In this document: positions 52,967 to 61,637 of the stretch, piece by piece
Position numbering within the stretch: the stretch's first letter is position 1
Layout: each line of letters begins with the position of its first letter
Assembly (NCBI GenBank): GCA_002360635.1
Contig: DEQW01000003.1
Span: 208,966-272,965, forward strand
Length of the DNA: 64,000 bases
Origin: Flavobacteriaceae bacterium UBA3356
Lineage (GTDB): Bacteria; Bacteroidota; Bacteroidia; Flavobacteriales; Flavobacteriaceae
Direction: 5' to 3'
The notes under the pieces: model-generated
Told to the model about the DNA's origin: nothing
The model's database searches: none
The model's input: only the letters and a program-made list of their open reading frames with translations
Program-made: the position numbers and the translations under genes

Positions 52967-53413
52967 TTATGCTATTTTTTCGGTATATATTTTTTTTGAA
53001 TTGATCAGTTCTAAAATGGTGTTGGCCACTTTTTTAAACGTTTGTAGTTCTTCTTCTGAAATGTTCTCTTTTACAGCTTCGTCAAACCGAAGCACCACAT
53101 TTTTTGAAAATTCTCTCATTTCTTTCCCAAAAGGGGTTAAGTGTATTAAAACTCCACGGCCATCTTCAGGATTGGGCTTTCTTTCAATCAAGCCTTTCAC
53201 TTCCATATTTTTTAAGGTACGAGAGAGACTTGTCGCTTCCATTCCCATTTTTGGACCTAAGGCTGTAGAAGGGGTTCCTTCCTCAGGATCTATGCTTATT
53301 AAGGCAAATCCTGTTGCCATTGTACTATCTTTTTTACTGGCCTCTTCGTTATACATTTTTTGTACGTTCATCCAAGTTGAGCGCAGTATGTAATCTATTG
53401 TTTTTTCTTTCAA
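52967..53413 (-). CDS. MarR family transcriptional regulator (probable fad operon repressor)
   Basis: The frame extends to 53467, but the -7 box at 53442-53449 would place transcription start below that, so the TTG at 53413 (MKEKTIDYILRSTWMNVQ) is the likely start, giving 148 residues. The protein has the winged-helix order of MarR: a dimer helix with MYNEEASKKDSTMATGFAL, the recognition helix MGMEATSLSRTLKNMEVKGLI and the wing ERKPNPEDGRGVLIHLTPFG. It begins the beta-oxidation operon (one base before the fadN-like start), so it probably senses a fatty-acid or acyl-CoA ligand and represses its own operon. This is inference from position. A palindrome that could be its operator lies upstream. 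Confidence 0.88.
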   Translation of the reverse strand: MKEKTIDYILRSTWMNVQKMYNEEASKKDSTMATGFALISIDPEEGTPSTALGPKMGMEATSLSRTLKNMEVKGLIERKPNPEDGRGVLIHLTPFGKEMREFSKNVVLRFDEAVKENISEEELQTFKKVANTILELINSKKIYTEKIA

Positions 53414-53441
53414 AAAGTATTGGTTTAGTTTTTCAGGATAC

Positions 53442-53472
53442 CAAAGATAGAAAATTTTATTATGCACGCATA
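53442..53472 (-). promoter_or_regulatory. Promoter and putative MarR operator of the fad operon
   Basis: On the minus strand TATCTTTG (complement of 53442-53449) fits the -7 box. TATGCACGCATA at 53461-53472 is a perfect palindrome of arms TATGC/GCATA placed within the promoter, where repressor binding would block it. Confidence 0.45.
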
Positions 53473-53521
53473 GTAAATAAATGTAAAATTTTTCTGATGA
53501 ATGTTAAATAACCGTATAGAA

Positions 53522-53554
53522 TTAAAAAGGGTTGAATTTTTTATCCTTTTTTAA
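53522..53554 (-). terminator. Weak AT-rich terminator of the kinase/regulator pair
   Basis: TTAAAAAGG (53522-53530) can pair with CCTTTTTTAA (53545-53554), at the end of the response-regulator gene. The stem is nearly all A-T, so this is tentative. Confidence 0.35.
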
Positions 53555-54165
53555 GAAACTTCATAGAGATTTGACTGTAATGCAAAGCGGACTAATTCGC
53601 CTACAGTACTGAGTTTTAATTTCTTTTTAATGTTTTTTTTATGCTTTTCAACAGTATGGGAGGAAATATTTAAGTAGTTGGCAGCCTGTTTACTGGTTTT
53701 TCCTGAAGCAATTACAACTAGAATTTCTTTTTCCCTTTTAGTGAGTTCTTCAATTTGATCTGTATATTCAAGGTTTTCACCAAGATTATCATTTTCTTTT
53801 TGATAATTTAAATGAGCAAGGTCTATAGTTACTTTTAATTGCGTCTCGTTGAAAGGTTTTAAAAGATACGCAAAAGGCATGGTTTCTTTTGCGCGCTTTA
53901 AGATATCGGGGGAGTCGTAGGCTGTTAAATAGACAACAGGGACTGTTTTAATTTGCTTAAACTCGGTTATTATGTCGATACCATCTTTATCTTCATTTAA
54001 GTTAATGTCACAAATTATTATATCGATATCATTTGCTTTAAAATGAATGTACGCTTCTTCATAATTTCTGGCAGTCTTGACTTGTATAGATGTATCTTTC
54101 TCCAATAACAGTTTAATGTCCTTGGCAATGATAAATTCATCTTCAATTAATAAAATATGTCTCAT
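53551..54165 (-). CDS. NarL/LuxR-family response regulator
   Basis: The 204-residue protein has a receiver domain with phospho-acceptor Asp53 (IIICDINLNEDKDG), the Lys in LLKPFNE near 104 and Thr near 82, and a LuxR-type HTH at about 140-200 (LTKREKEILVVIASGKTSKQAANYLNISSHTVEKHKKNI). The recognition-helix region SSHTVEKHKKN is typical of NarL/FixJ. It ends the two-gene operon with the hybrid sensor upstream; the kinase stop and this start are separated by 12 bases, so they form a cognate pair. The target genes are not evident. Confidence 0.95.
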   Translation of the reverse strand: MRHILLIEDEFIIAKDIKLLLEKDTSIQVKTARNYEEAYIHFKANDIDIIICDINLNEDKDGIDIITEFKQIKTVPVVYLTAYDSPDILKRAKETMPFAYLLKPFNETQLKVTIDLAHLNYQKENDNLGENLEYTDQIEELTKREKEILVVIASGKTSKQAANYLNISSHTVEKHKKNIKKKLKLSTVGELVRFALQSNLYEVS

Positions 54166-54177
54166 ACTTGGATGGTT

Positions 54178-57100
54178 TTAAGATGTACAGGGAATTTTTA
54201 TAGTATTTACTACCGCGTTAGAACTTTCCGTGGTGATTGTACCATTTAATTGGTATACCATTTCGGTTACCATATCTAACCCTAATGAATCCTGTTTAAT
54301 GTCTTCTTTTTTATACCCTACACCGTTATCTTCAATTTTTAAAATAATGGTGTCCAGTTCTCTTTTACATGAAATTTGTAATAAGTTGTTTTTGTTATAG
54401 GTTTTGAATGCGTATTTAAATGTATTGGTGATTAGTTCGTTTAATATCAATCCAACTAGCGTAATATTTATTTTACAGATTATGTTTTTATCTAAGTCGA
54501 ACTTCAGCTCAAATTTTGCCGACCGTTCATCGGTTAATGTTTCAATTACTTTTACGGTAAAATTGTTCACAAACTTACCAATATTGACTTCATCTGTTTT
54601 TGAGCTTAATTCGGCTTGAACATATGAAATAGCCAAAATTCTGTTTTTGGCAATGGTTAAAATTTCTTTTGAATGATTGTCCTTAATAGAGTTGGTCTGA
54701 ATATTTAATAAACTAGAAACAATCTGTAAATTATTTTTAACACGATGGCTCAATTCCTTCATTAAAAACTCTATGTTGTCACGTTGTTTTAAAATAACCT
54801 CATTGTACGCTTTTAGATCTTCATTTTTCTTTATTAAATCTTGTGTACGTTCATAAACAAGCCCTTCCAGCTTCTGTTTGTCACGGTTAAGCTTCTTGGT
54901 TTTGTATAGATAGAACGCCACCCCTAAAAGAAGGATAAGCAAAACTGCGGAGACCTTAAAGAATGTTGTTTGGTACCACGGTGGAACTATTATTAAACTA
55001 ACTGTTTTAATGGCACTGCTCCAAACGCCTGCATCGTTCGATGCTTTTATTTTCAATGTATATTTCCCAGGATTTAAATTCGTGTATGTTACGTTACGCT
55101 TAGTACTAGGGGGACTCCAAGCTTTATCAAAATTCTCCAGCTTGTATTGATACGATACTTTTTGTGGGTTTAGATAGTTTAATGCTACAAAATTGAACGT
55201 GAGAACGTTTTCTTCGCTTTTAAACCGTAAGGTGTCTTTGTACAGTTCATTTCGCTGAATTGGTTTATTGAACAACTCTACCGATTCTACATAAACATTT
55301 GGTAGAAAGGGGTTGTCAACAATATCTTCAGGTTTAAACATATTAAAACCATTAATTCCGCCGAAGTAAAATGTACCATTGGCATCTTTAAAACCTGCTT
55401 TCCCGTTAAATTCATTATCCTGTAGCCCGTCTTCTTCCGTATAGTTTCTAAATGTGTTTGTATTCGTATTTAAAACGGAAAGACCATAATTGGTACTCAT
55501 CCAGATATGATCGTTTTTGTCAATTAATATTTTGTAAACAAAATCGTTCGGAAATCCTTTTTGTTTGTAAAAGAAGGTTGTTTCGTTAGTAGTTGGGTTA
55601 AATTTCGTCAACCCAGAACTTGTTCCTATCCAGATATTCCCTTTCGCATCTTCTTTAAGGGCAAACACCCTGTTGTTGGTTATTTGATTGCTTTCAGAGC
55701 TGTTTTGGGTAAATGTTTTTACCCATTTTTCTTCTGAAAGTTTATATAACCCTTGATCGGTGCCTAACCACAAGTTGTTTTTCGAGTCTTTAAGATAAAC
55801 CCTAATCCTATTTAGCTGCTTCCCGTTTATTAAAACTTCGGAAAACCTTTCGGTCTGTGTATCAAATTCACTAATTCCTCCTGCCCATGTACACAACCAT
55901 AACTTATTGTTTGACATTGGGATAATGGTAAGTACTTCGTTATCGGGTAAACTATTTTGGTCTTTTTTTGAAAGCCATTGGGTGAAAGTATCGGTTTCGT
56001 GATTATATTTCATTAAGCCGTCGTAAATACCTCCAGTCCAAAGTGTACCGTTTTCATCTTCAGCGAAACAATATGTAACTCCTTTTATTCCAGTTTTATA
56101 TTGCTTAAATATCTTACTTTTTAAATTGTATTTTAATGTACCCCTTGTAGTGCCCATCCATAAAATAGAATCGTTTTGTTTAAAAAATGGGAAAACACTA
56201 ATACGTTGATCATCATTTTTATAAGGTAGTTTTACTTGTACAGAAGTAAACTTTTTTTGGTATTTATTACTATGAAATACTCCTTCACCAGCTGTTCCCA
56301 TCCATAAGTTGCCTTTATCATCTTTTATAAATTGCTCTAAATTTATATTTTCATATAGTTTAGATTGCTTGTCCTTAAAAGTGATTTTCGTAAATCTACC
56401 ATTAACTGTGTTGTACAAAAAGGTGCCTTGATTGGTAGCTACATATATTTTATCGGTATTTTTTTTAAATAAATACCTAACCGAATTTTTAAGGGAGGTT
56501 TCAGAAAATATATCGTTGGTTATATTATAGGTAAAAAATCCTTCTTCAGTACCAATATATATGGTATCTCTATTTTTATAAAAGCTAGTTACGGATTTTT
56601 GACCGAAAGTTTGTAGAGAATGTAATTCTTTTGTTGAAACATTAAAAGAGAGAATACCGGAAGCTGTTGTGGCAAGCCAATATGTGTTTTCCGAAACTTT
56701 TACAACATCGCTTACAAAATTTTCTTTCTGGGTTTTTGGCAGTGTAAAAATTCGTGTCTTTTTCTTCTCTCTGTCAAAGGTTATGAAGTGATTTTTAGTA
56801 GAAAAGAGAAGAAATTTTGAGTTTACTTTTAAAATTTTATAAGCAATTGCTAAATCGTTATTGTCATAACTTTCAAATAAATTAAAAAATCTATTTTCTG
56901 AAAGCCTATACCCAGAAATTCCTTTGGAGTTGGTTGCAATCCACAAAGTATCCTCAACAGCCAATAAACCACGTATATGATCGTCAATAATTGAGGAGCT
57001 GTCTTTGGCGTGAGCTACATAAGGCTTAAACTCATAACCATTAAATCTATGTAAACCATCTTCGGTGCCAACCCAAACATAACCTAAATAATCTTGTGTT

Positions 57101-57213
57101 AGGGCTTGTGCGTTTAATTGCAGTAAACCAGCCTCTTGCCCTAATTTTTTTATTGAAATCACCTCTGATTCCTGTGCATAAACTTTAAAAAAAAGCATTA
57201 AAAAGGCTGCCAA
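54178..57213 (-). CDS. Two-component sensor with Reg_prop propellers, Y_Y_Y domain and HisKA_2-type kinase
   Basis: The frame starts with TTG at 57213 and the first residues (AAFLMLFFKVYAQ) look like the end of a signal peptide, so the true start may be a little upstream. Residues to about 640 are a repeat-rich periplasmic propeller with LGYVWVGTEDGLHRFNGYEF and many DxxGNLWMGT-like blades (two-component regulator propeller). A Y_Y_Y domain at about 650-740 is followed by a transmembrane helix near 751-772, a coiled coil and a histidine kinase with phospho-acceptor His823 in ELSHRVKNNLQ. That H-box belongs to the HisKA_2 family. HATPase motifs near the end are DNGVGYKKED and GLDMVTEMV. Such sensors usually detect a polysaccharide or other ligand in the periplasm. 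Confidence 0.93.
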   Translation of the reverse strand: MAAFLMLFFKVYAQESEVISIKKLGQEAGLLQLNAQALTQDYLGYVWVGTEDGLHRFNGYEFKPYVAHAKDSSSIIDDHIRGLLAVEDTLWIATNSKGISGYRLSENRFFNLFESYDNNDLAIAYKILKVNSKFLLFSTKNHFITFDREKKKTRIFTLPKTQKENFVSDVVKVSENTYWLATTASGILSFNVSTKELHSLQTFGQKSVTSFYKNRDTIYIGTEEGFFTYNITNDIFSETSLKNSVRYLFKKNTDKIYVATNQGTFLYNTVNGRFTKITFKDKQSKLYENINLEQFIKDDKGNLWMGTAGEGVFHSNKYQKKFTSVQVKLPYKNDDQRISVFPFFKQNDSILWMGTTRGTLKYNLKSKIFKQYKTGIKGVTYCFAEDENGTLWTGGIYDGLMKYNHETDTFTQWLSKKDQNSLPDNEVLTIIPMSNNKLWLCTWAGGISEFDTQTERFSEVLINGKQLNRIRVYLKDSKNNLWLGTDQGLYKLSEEKWVKTFTQNSSESNQITNNRVFALKEDAKGNIWIGTSSGLTKFNPTTNETTFFYKQKGFPNDFVYKILIDKNDHIWMSTNYGLSVLNTNTNTFRNYTEEDGLQDNEFNGKAGFKDANGTFYFGGINGFNMFKPEDIVDNPFLPNVYVESVELFNKPIQRNELYKDTLRFKSEENVLTFNFVALNYLNPQKVSYQYKLENFDKAWSPPSTKRNVTYTNLNPGKYTLKIKASNDAGVWSSAIKTVSLIIVPPWYQTTFFKVSAVLLILLLGVAFYLYKTKKLNRDKQKLEGLVYERTQDLIKKNEDLKAYNEVILKQRDNIEFLMKELSHRVKNNLQIVSSLLNIQTNSIKDNHSKEILTIAKNRILAISYVQAELSSKTDEVNIGKFVNNFTVKVIETLTDERSAKFELKFDLDKNIICKINITLVGLILNELITNTFKYAFKTYNKNNLLQISCKRELDTIILKIEDNGVGYKKEDIKQDSLGLDMVTEMVYQLNGTITTESSNAVVNTIKIPCTS

Positions 57214-57287
57214 GAATAATTTGGAAATAATTTTTAATGGTTTTTTAGAGGAGAAAGAGGGTGTTGTAATATTTTTAAGTTTAGGGG

Positions 57288-59069
57288 TTATTTATTTCGC
57301 TCATAAATTTTGTCGTATAAATCCTGATATTTTTGCTGAATCACTTTACGCTTCATCTTCATAGTAGGAGTTAGGTGTCCATCTTCAATGCTCCAAACAT
57401 CTGGCGTAAGCTCAAACTTCTTGATCCGTTCCCATTTTCCATATCGTTCGTTATAAAAATCCACTTCTTTTTGAATACGTTTTATAACTTTTTCGTCTTT
57501 GATTATCTCTTTAGGGTCCGAAGGAAGATTACGGTCTTTTTTGGCTCCCCAATCTTTTAAAAATTCAAAATCAGGTTGTATTAAGGCCGCTGGCATTTTT
57601 TCACCTTCACCTACGACTAATATTTGTTCTATGAAACGAGATTGCTTCATATCGTTTTCAATTAACTGTGGGGCCACGTATTTACCACCACTTGTTTTGA
57701 AAATCGACTTTTTCCGGTCCGTAATTTTTAAGAAACCTTCCTTATCAACTTCACCAATATCGCCTGTATGGAAATATCCGTCTATCAATACTTCGTCTGT
57801 CTTTTCTTTATCCTTATAGTATCCACACATTACCTGTGGTCCTTTTATTAAAATTTCTCCATCGTCGGCAATTTTAACTTCGGTTTCCTTTAATGGTTTA
57901 CCAACAGTTCCAATTTTAAAACCTTTATCGCGCATGTCGTTAACAGAGACAACCGGAGAGGTTTCGGTTAAGCCATAGCCTTCCATTACAGGAATTTCAG
58001 CGGCATTAAAAACTCTTGCCAAACGAGGTTGTAAGGCTGCACTACCGCTGGCAATAGCCTTTAATTCTCCTCCTAATGCTTCTTGCCATTTGCTGAAAAT
58101 TAATTTACGGGCCAGACTTAATTTAGCTTCGTACCACCAGCCGTTTTGACCGTAAGGTTCGTACTCAAGGCCAAGCTCTATTGCCCAGTAAAACAACTTC
58201 TTTTTTACACCTGATAGTTCTGCCCCTTTTGCATAAATTTTATCATAAACTTTTTCAAGCAGCCTTGGTACTGCACTCATTACTTGGGGTTTCACTTCTT
58301 TTAGGTTATCGCTAATGGTTTCTAACGATTCAGCAAAGTGAATTTCAACGCCTGTGTACTGATACATATAAAGCAGCATACGTTCATAAATGTGGCAAAC
58401 TGGTAAAAAGCTTAACGCCTTTGATTTACCAAGAACAATGGGTAAGCGCTCTGAACTATATATAGCATTCGTGGCAATATTTTTATGCGATAGCATTACC
58501 CCTTTTGGTCTGCCCGTTGTACCTGATGTGTAAATTAAAGTAGCTAAATCGTCTTCATTAATGGCATCTTTTCGTTTTTCAACTTCATCTTGATTACTGT
58601 CATCTTTGCCTTTTTCAAGAACTTCCTCCCAATTGTTGCAACCATCTATTTTATCAAAACAATACACTTCTTTTAAAGAGGGAATATTGTTTTTTATTTT
58701 ATTCACTTTGTCAAAAACCTCTTTACAGGAAACAAAAACATACTTCGACTCACTGTGGTTAAGTACATATTCATATTCATTTTCAGAAATAGTTGGGTAG
58801 ATAGGTACATCTTGCGCTCCCGTTTGCATAATACCAATATCACAAATATTCCACTCGGTGCGGTTTGTCATCGATATGATGGCAATTTTATCATTCGGTT
58901 CAATTCCCATTCTAAGTAACGCCCGGCTAAGTGCATTTGCTTTATCTATATATTCTTGTGTAGAAGTAGCTTTCCATTCACCATCGTACTTTGTCACTAA
59001 CGCTTTTTGCTGCGGATAGGTTTCAAGCTGATAGTATGGAAAGTCAAAAAGTCTTTTAGGGTCTGTCAT
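57288..59069 (-). CDS. Long-chain fatty acid--CoA ligase (AMP-binding family)
   Basis: The 593-residue enzyme activates fatty acids to acyl-CoA with ATP in the cytoplasm or at the inner membrane. The ATP-binding P-loop LIYTSGTTGRPKGVML, the motif GYGLTETSP and the hinge/phosphate region DGYFHTGDIGEVDKEGFLKITDRKKS are all intact. Its length is that of FAA1/FadD15-type ligases, which have an extra N-terminal block. It lies 75 bp upstream of the sensor/regulator pair, on the same strand, and about 5 kb from the fad operon. It supplies the acyl-CoA that the operon's enzymes degrade. Confidence 0.95.
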   Translation of the reverse strand: MTDPKRLFDFPYYQLETYPQQKALVTKYDGEWKATSTQEYIDKANALSRALLRMGIEPNDKIAIISMTNRTEWNICDIGIMQTGAQDVPIYPTISENEYEYVLNHSESKYVFVSCKEVFDKVNKIKNNIPSLKEVYCFDKIDGCNNWEEVLEKGKDDSNQDEVEKRKDAINEDDLATLIYTSGTTGRPKGVMLSHKNIATNAIYSSERLPIVLGKSKALSFLPVCHIYERMLLYMYQYTGVEIHFAESLETISDNLKEVKPQVMSAVPRLLEKVYDKIYAKGAELSGVKKKLFYWAIELGLEYEPYGQNGWWYEAKLSLARKLIFSKWQEALGGELKAIASGSAALQPRLARVFNAAEIPVMEGYGLTETSPVVSVNDMRDKGFKIGTVGKPLKETEVKIADDGEILIKGPQVMCGYYKDKEKTDEVLIDGYFHTGDIGEVDKEGFLKITDRKKSIFKTSGGKYVAPQLIENDMKQSRFIEQILVVGEGEKMPAALIQPDFEFLKDWGAKKDRNLPSDPKEIIKDEKVIKRIQKEVDFYNERYGKWERIKKFELTPDVWSIEDGHLTPTMKMKRKVIQQKYQDLYDKIYERNK

Positions 59070-59129
59070 GATCAGTATTTAATGTATATGTGCAAAATAG
59101 TAATTTTTTTCAGATTATAACCGAAAAAA

Positions 59130-59158
59130 AATGGAGCAACTAAAAAAGTTGCTCCATT
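59130..59158 (-). terminator. Intrinsic terminator of the M14 peptidase gene
   Basis: AATGGAGCAACT (59130-59141) pairs perfectly with AGTTGCTCCATT (59147-59158), with a T run on the minus-strand side, just past the stop codon at 59185. Confidence 0.85.
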
Positions 59159-59184
59159 AAAATTACCAATAATTTTTTAGAATG

Positions 59185-61581
59185 CTATTGCTTCACAATT
59201 TTAAAAGTTTGTGAAACTTCTGTTGAAGTAAGTTTTAAAAAATAAATGCCTGAACCATAGCTACTATAGTCTAGGGTTTGTGACCCTGTATTGTTTTCTG
59301 AAACAAAAACCCGTTGTCCTTGAATGGTAAATAACTCTGCTGAATAATTATCTAACAATGTATTTATGTTCAATAAATCATCAACTGGGTTTGGATAAAT
59401 GCTGAACAGGTTTTCAGAAACATCTGAAACAGATAAGCCGGAATCGTTAACTATGTTAATGGTCAGGTCGTCAAAATAAAAGCCGTCGCCAGTAACACCA
59501 CCGTCCGATTTAAATTCAAATCGAACTAAAATGCTTTCGCCTAAATAATCACTTAAGTCTATTTCTTCAAGCACCCAATCAGCTTGTTCTCCGTCATACA
59601 AAGGTTGTCCTGTTGGCTGTCCACTATTGGTGCTACCGTTATTTGTGTATTTGCCACATTGTGGTGTCCAAGTAGCGCCATTATCTGTAGACACTTCAAA
59701 CTGCGTATAATCCCAGTTGTTTTCAATTTCCCATTTGGCATTAAACGTCACATTTGCTCCAATGGCATTTGTTAAGTCAATGGCGTTTTTTAATGTAATG
59801 GTTTTGTTGGCGTTGTCTTGGTAGTTACCTGAAGGCGAATCTGTAATTGAACTTGGTGCCGATACAAATGTTGTTGTGGATATGCCCCAACCGTTGTTGT
59901 TAAAATTATCGGTTACACTTTCACCCGGATCTTCAAAAACAGCTTCCAATTCACCAAATTTCTTGTTAATTAGCGTAGCGGTGTCGTAACTTCCATTGTT
60001 TACCACGAGCTCATAAGCAATATCATCACCAGCTTCAATATCCGTTGAAACAGAAAATTCAATGCTTCCGGTATCTTCTTCCAATAATTCCAAGCTGTTG
60101 AACGTAACTGGATTACCAGCTGAAGTAATATTTGCTGAAACAGGGTTTAGGCTTACCGTAAAGTTTCCGTCTCCGTTTATGCCCAGACGTTTAATATTGA
60201 ATGTGGCGTTGCTAGAAGTAGTGCTTCCTGTAAAGGTGGGAGCGGTATCTGTTATTTCAGCAAAATTATTGACCATTTTTGCCGAAGTTAAATTTAAATA
60301 CATCATCGTTTTAACCAAAGACTCAATTTGACTGCTCGGTGGCCAGAATTCAGGACCAATTTCAGGGGTCATCGCGTAAATTTTATCGTGAGTGCCAACA
60401 GTACCGTACATAAAATCATCACTGTCACCAGCTGCAGGGTATAATTCTGAAGATAAAATATTACTGAAACCATTACGGGAAACCAGTTCTTCTGAAATTC
60501 CCACAAAAAGGTCATTTTCAGCTGTAGGGGCATCATCTGTATATCCATAGGGATACAATAGTAAATCACCAGAGGTATGATTATTAAAAGCCATGACAAA
60601 ATTGTGGTTTTCAACAAACCATTTTACAGCTTGTGTTTCCACTTCAGAAAAAGGGGAAGGACCATGGTAGGTTTCGCTTGAGGTATTTGAAGAAGCTCCT
60701 TCACCACCCCAAACACCATCGTTTGGATTTCCGTTAATATAATAATCATAGTTGCGGTTTAAGTCTGTACCGTAACTGTTTTTACGGTTTTTACGCCAAA
60801 AACCACCTCCGTTGGGATCTGTTTTTTCATTGTACAAATATCCATCTGGGTTTACAACTGGAATAAAATAAAGCTCTGTGTTGTTTACAATGCTCTGTAC
60901 TTCAGGATTTGAATCGTAATTTTCCAATAAATACCACATATAAAAAACCAATTGCGAAAGCGATAAGGGTTCGCGGGCGTGGTGTAATGATGTGTAAAGT
61001 ATCTGCGGTTCACCTTCTGAAGTATTTTCTGGGTTGTCACTAATTTTCACCCACTTAATACCGTTACCCCCAATAGAAGGGGTTGTAGAGTTATCTGGTG
61101 TTCCTTCGGTTAAAAAGCTACTGATGTCCTCTTTTTCGGTAATTAAATCTGGATATTGAGCGCGCATGGCATCTAACTCATCTAAAAGCTCCTGGTAAGT
61201 AAGGTAGCCACCCATAGAACCTAAATTAAAATTAGCTGGGGTTTCATAATTTTCTGAAGCACCATCACAACTAGGATTATTAATTAAAGGGGGTTGTTGC
61301 TGATTTCGTTGTAAAAAATATTGCTTACTGTCTTCTATTAAAACATCCACTTTAAAACCTGCGTTTCTAGCGGTTTCAATTTCAGAAACTGAAAAATCTG
61401 AAATAACAAAATGCCCTCGTTTGTGTGTGCCGTGTTCTACAGGAACTCCTAACGATTCTAATCTTGAAAGATCTTCAGTTGCATTATAATTTATTTTTGC
61501 TCGCTGGTATTTTTCTTGTACTTCCTGAGAAAATAGAAATGTAGAAGTTAAGAATAAAAAGAGGAGTAGTTTTTTTTTCAT
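59185..61581 (-). CDS. T9SS-exported M14 zinc carboxypeptidase
   Basis: The 798-residue product has a signal peptide ending FLFSQ. The M14 domain (about 125-430) has the zinc ligands His201 and Glu204 in LHHAREPLS and His335 in NNHTSG. The substrate-binding block PVVNPDGY is followed by GTDLNRNY, and the catalytic glutamate is in MTPEIGPEF. Domains after it are a beta-sandwich and a jelly-roll-like module with DNFNNNGWG. The C-terminus is a T9SS sorting domain (IYPNPVDDL, FTIQGQRVF, YGSGIYFLKL). It should act outside the cell, removing C-terminal amino acids from peptides. It is preceded by purL, on the same strand but unrelated in function. Confidence 0.92.
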   Translation of the reverse strand: MKKKLLLFLFLTSTFLFSQEVQEKYQRAKINYNATEDLSRLESLGVPVEHGTHKRGHFVISDFSVSEIETARNAGFKVDVLIEDSKQYFLQRNQQQPPLINNPSCDGASENYETPANFNLGSMGGYLTYQELLDELDAMRAQYPDLITEKEDISSFLTEGTPDNSTTPSIGGNGIKWVKISDNPENTSEGEPQILYTSLHHAREPLSLSQLVFYMWYLLENYDSNPEVQSIVNNTELYFIPVVNPDGYLYNEKTDPNGGGFWRKNRKNSYGTDLNRNYDYYINGNPNDGVWGGEGASSNTSSETYHGPSPFSEVETQAVKWFVENHNFVMAFNNHTSGDLLLYPYGYTDDAPTAENDLFVGISEELVSRNGFSNILSSELYPAAGDSDDFMYGTVGTHDKIYAMTPEIGPEFWPPSSQIESLVKTMMYLNLTSAKMVNNFAEITDTAPTFTGSTTSSNATFNIKRLGINGDGNFTVSLNPVSANITSAGNPVTFNSLELLEEDTGSIEFSVSTDIEAGDDIAYELVVNNGSYDTATLINKKFGELEAVFEDPGESVTDNFNNNGWGISTTTFVSAPSSITDSPSGNYQDNANKTITLKNAIDLTNAIGANVTFNAKWEIENNWDYTQFEVSTDNGATWTPQCGKYTNNGSTNSGQPTGQPLYDGEQADWVLEEIDLSDYLGESILVRFEFKSDGGVTGDGFYFDDLTINIVNDSGLSVSDVSENLFSIYPNPVDDLLNINTLLDNYSAELFTIQGQRVFVSENNTGSQTLDYSSYGSGIYFLKLTSTEVSQTFKIVKQ

Positions 61582-61637
61582 AATGTGATTTTAGGTTATT
61601 GTAGTCTAAAAACGGGTTGAAAACTAACATATTGTAA

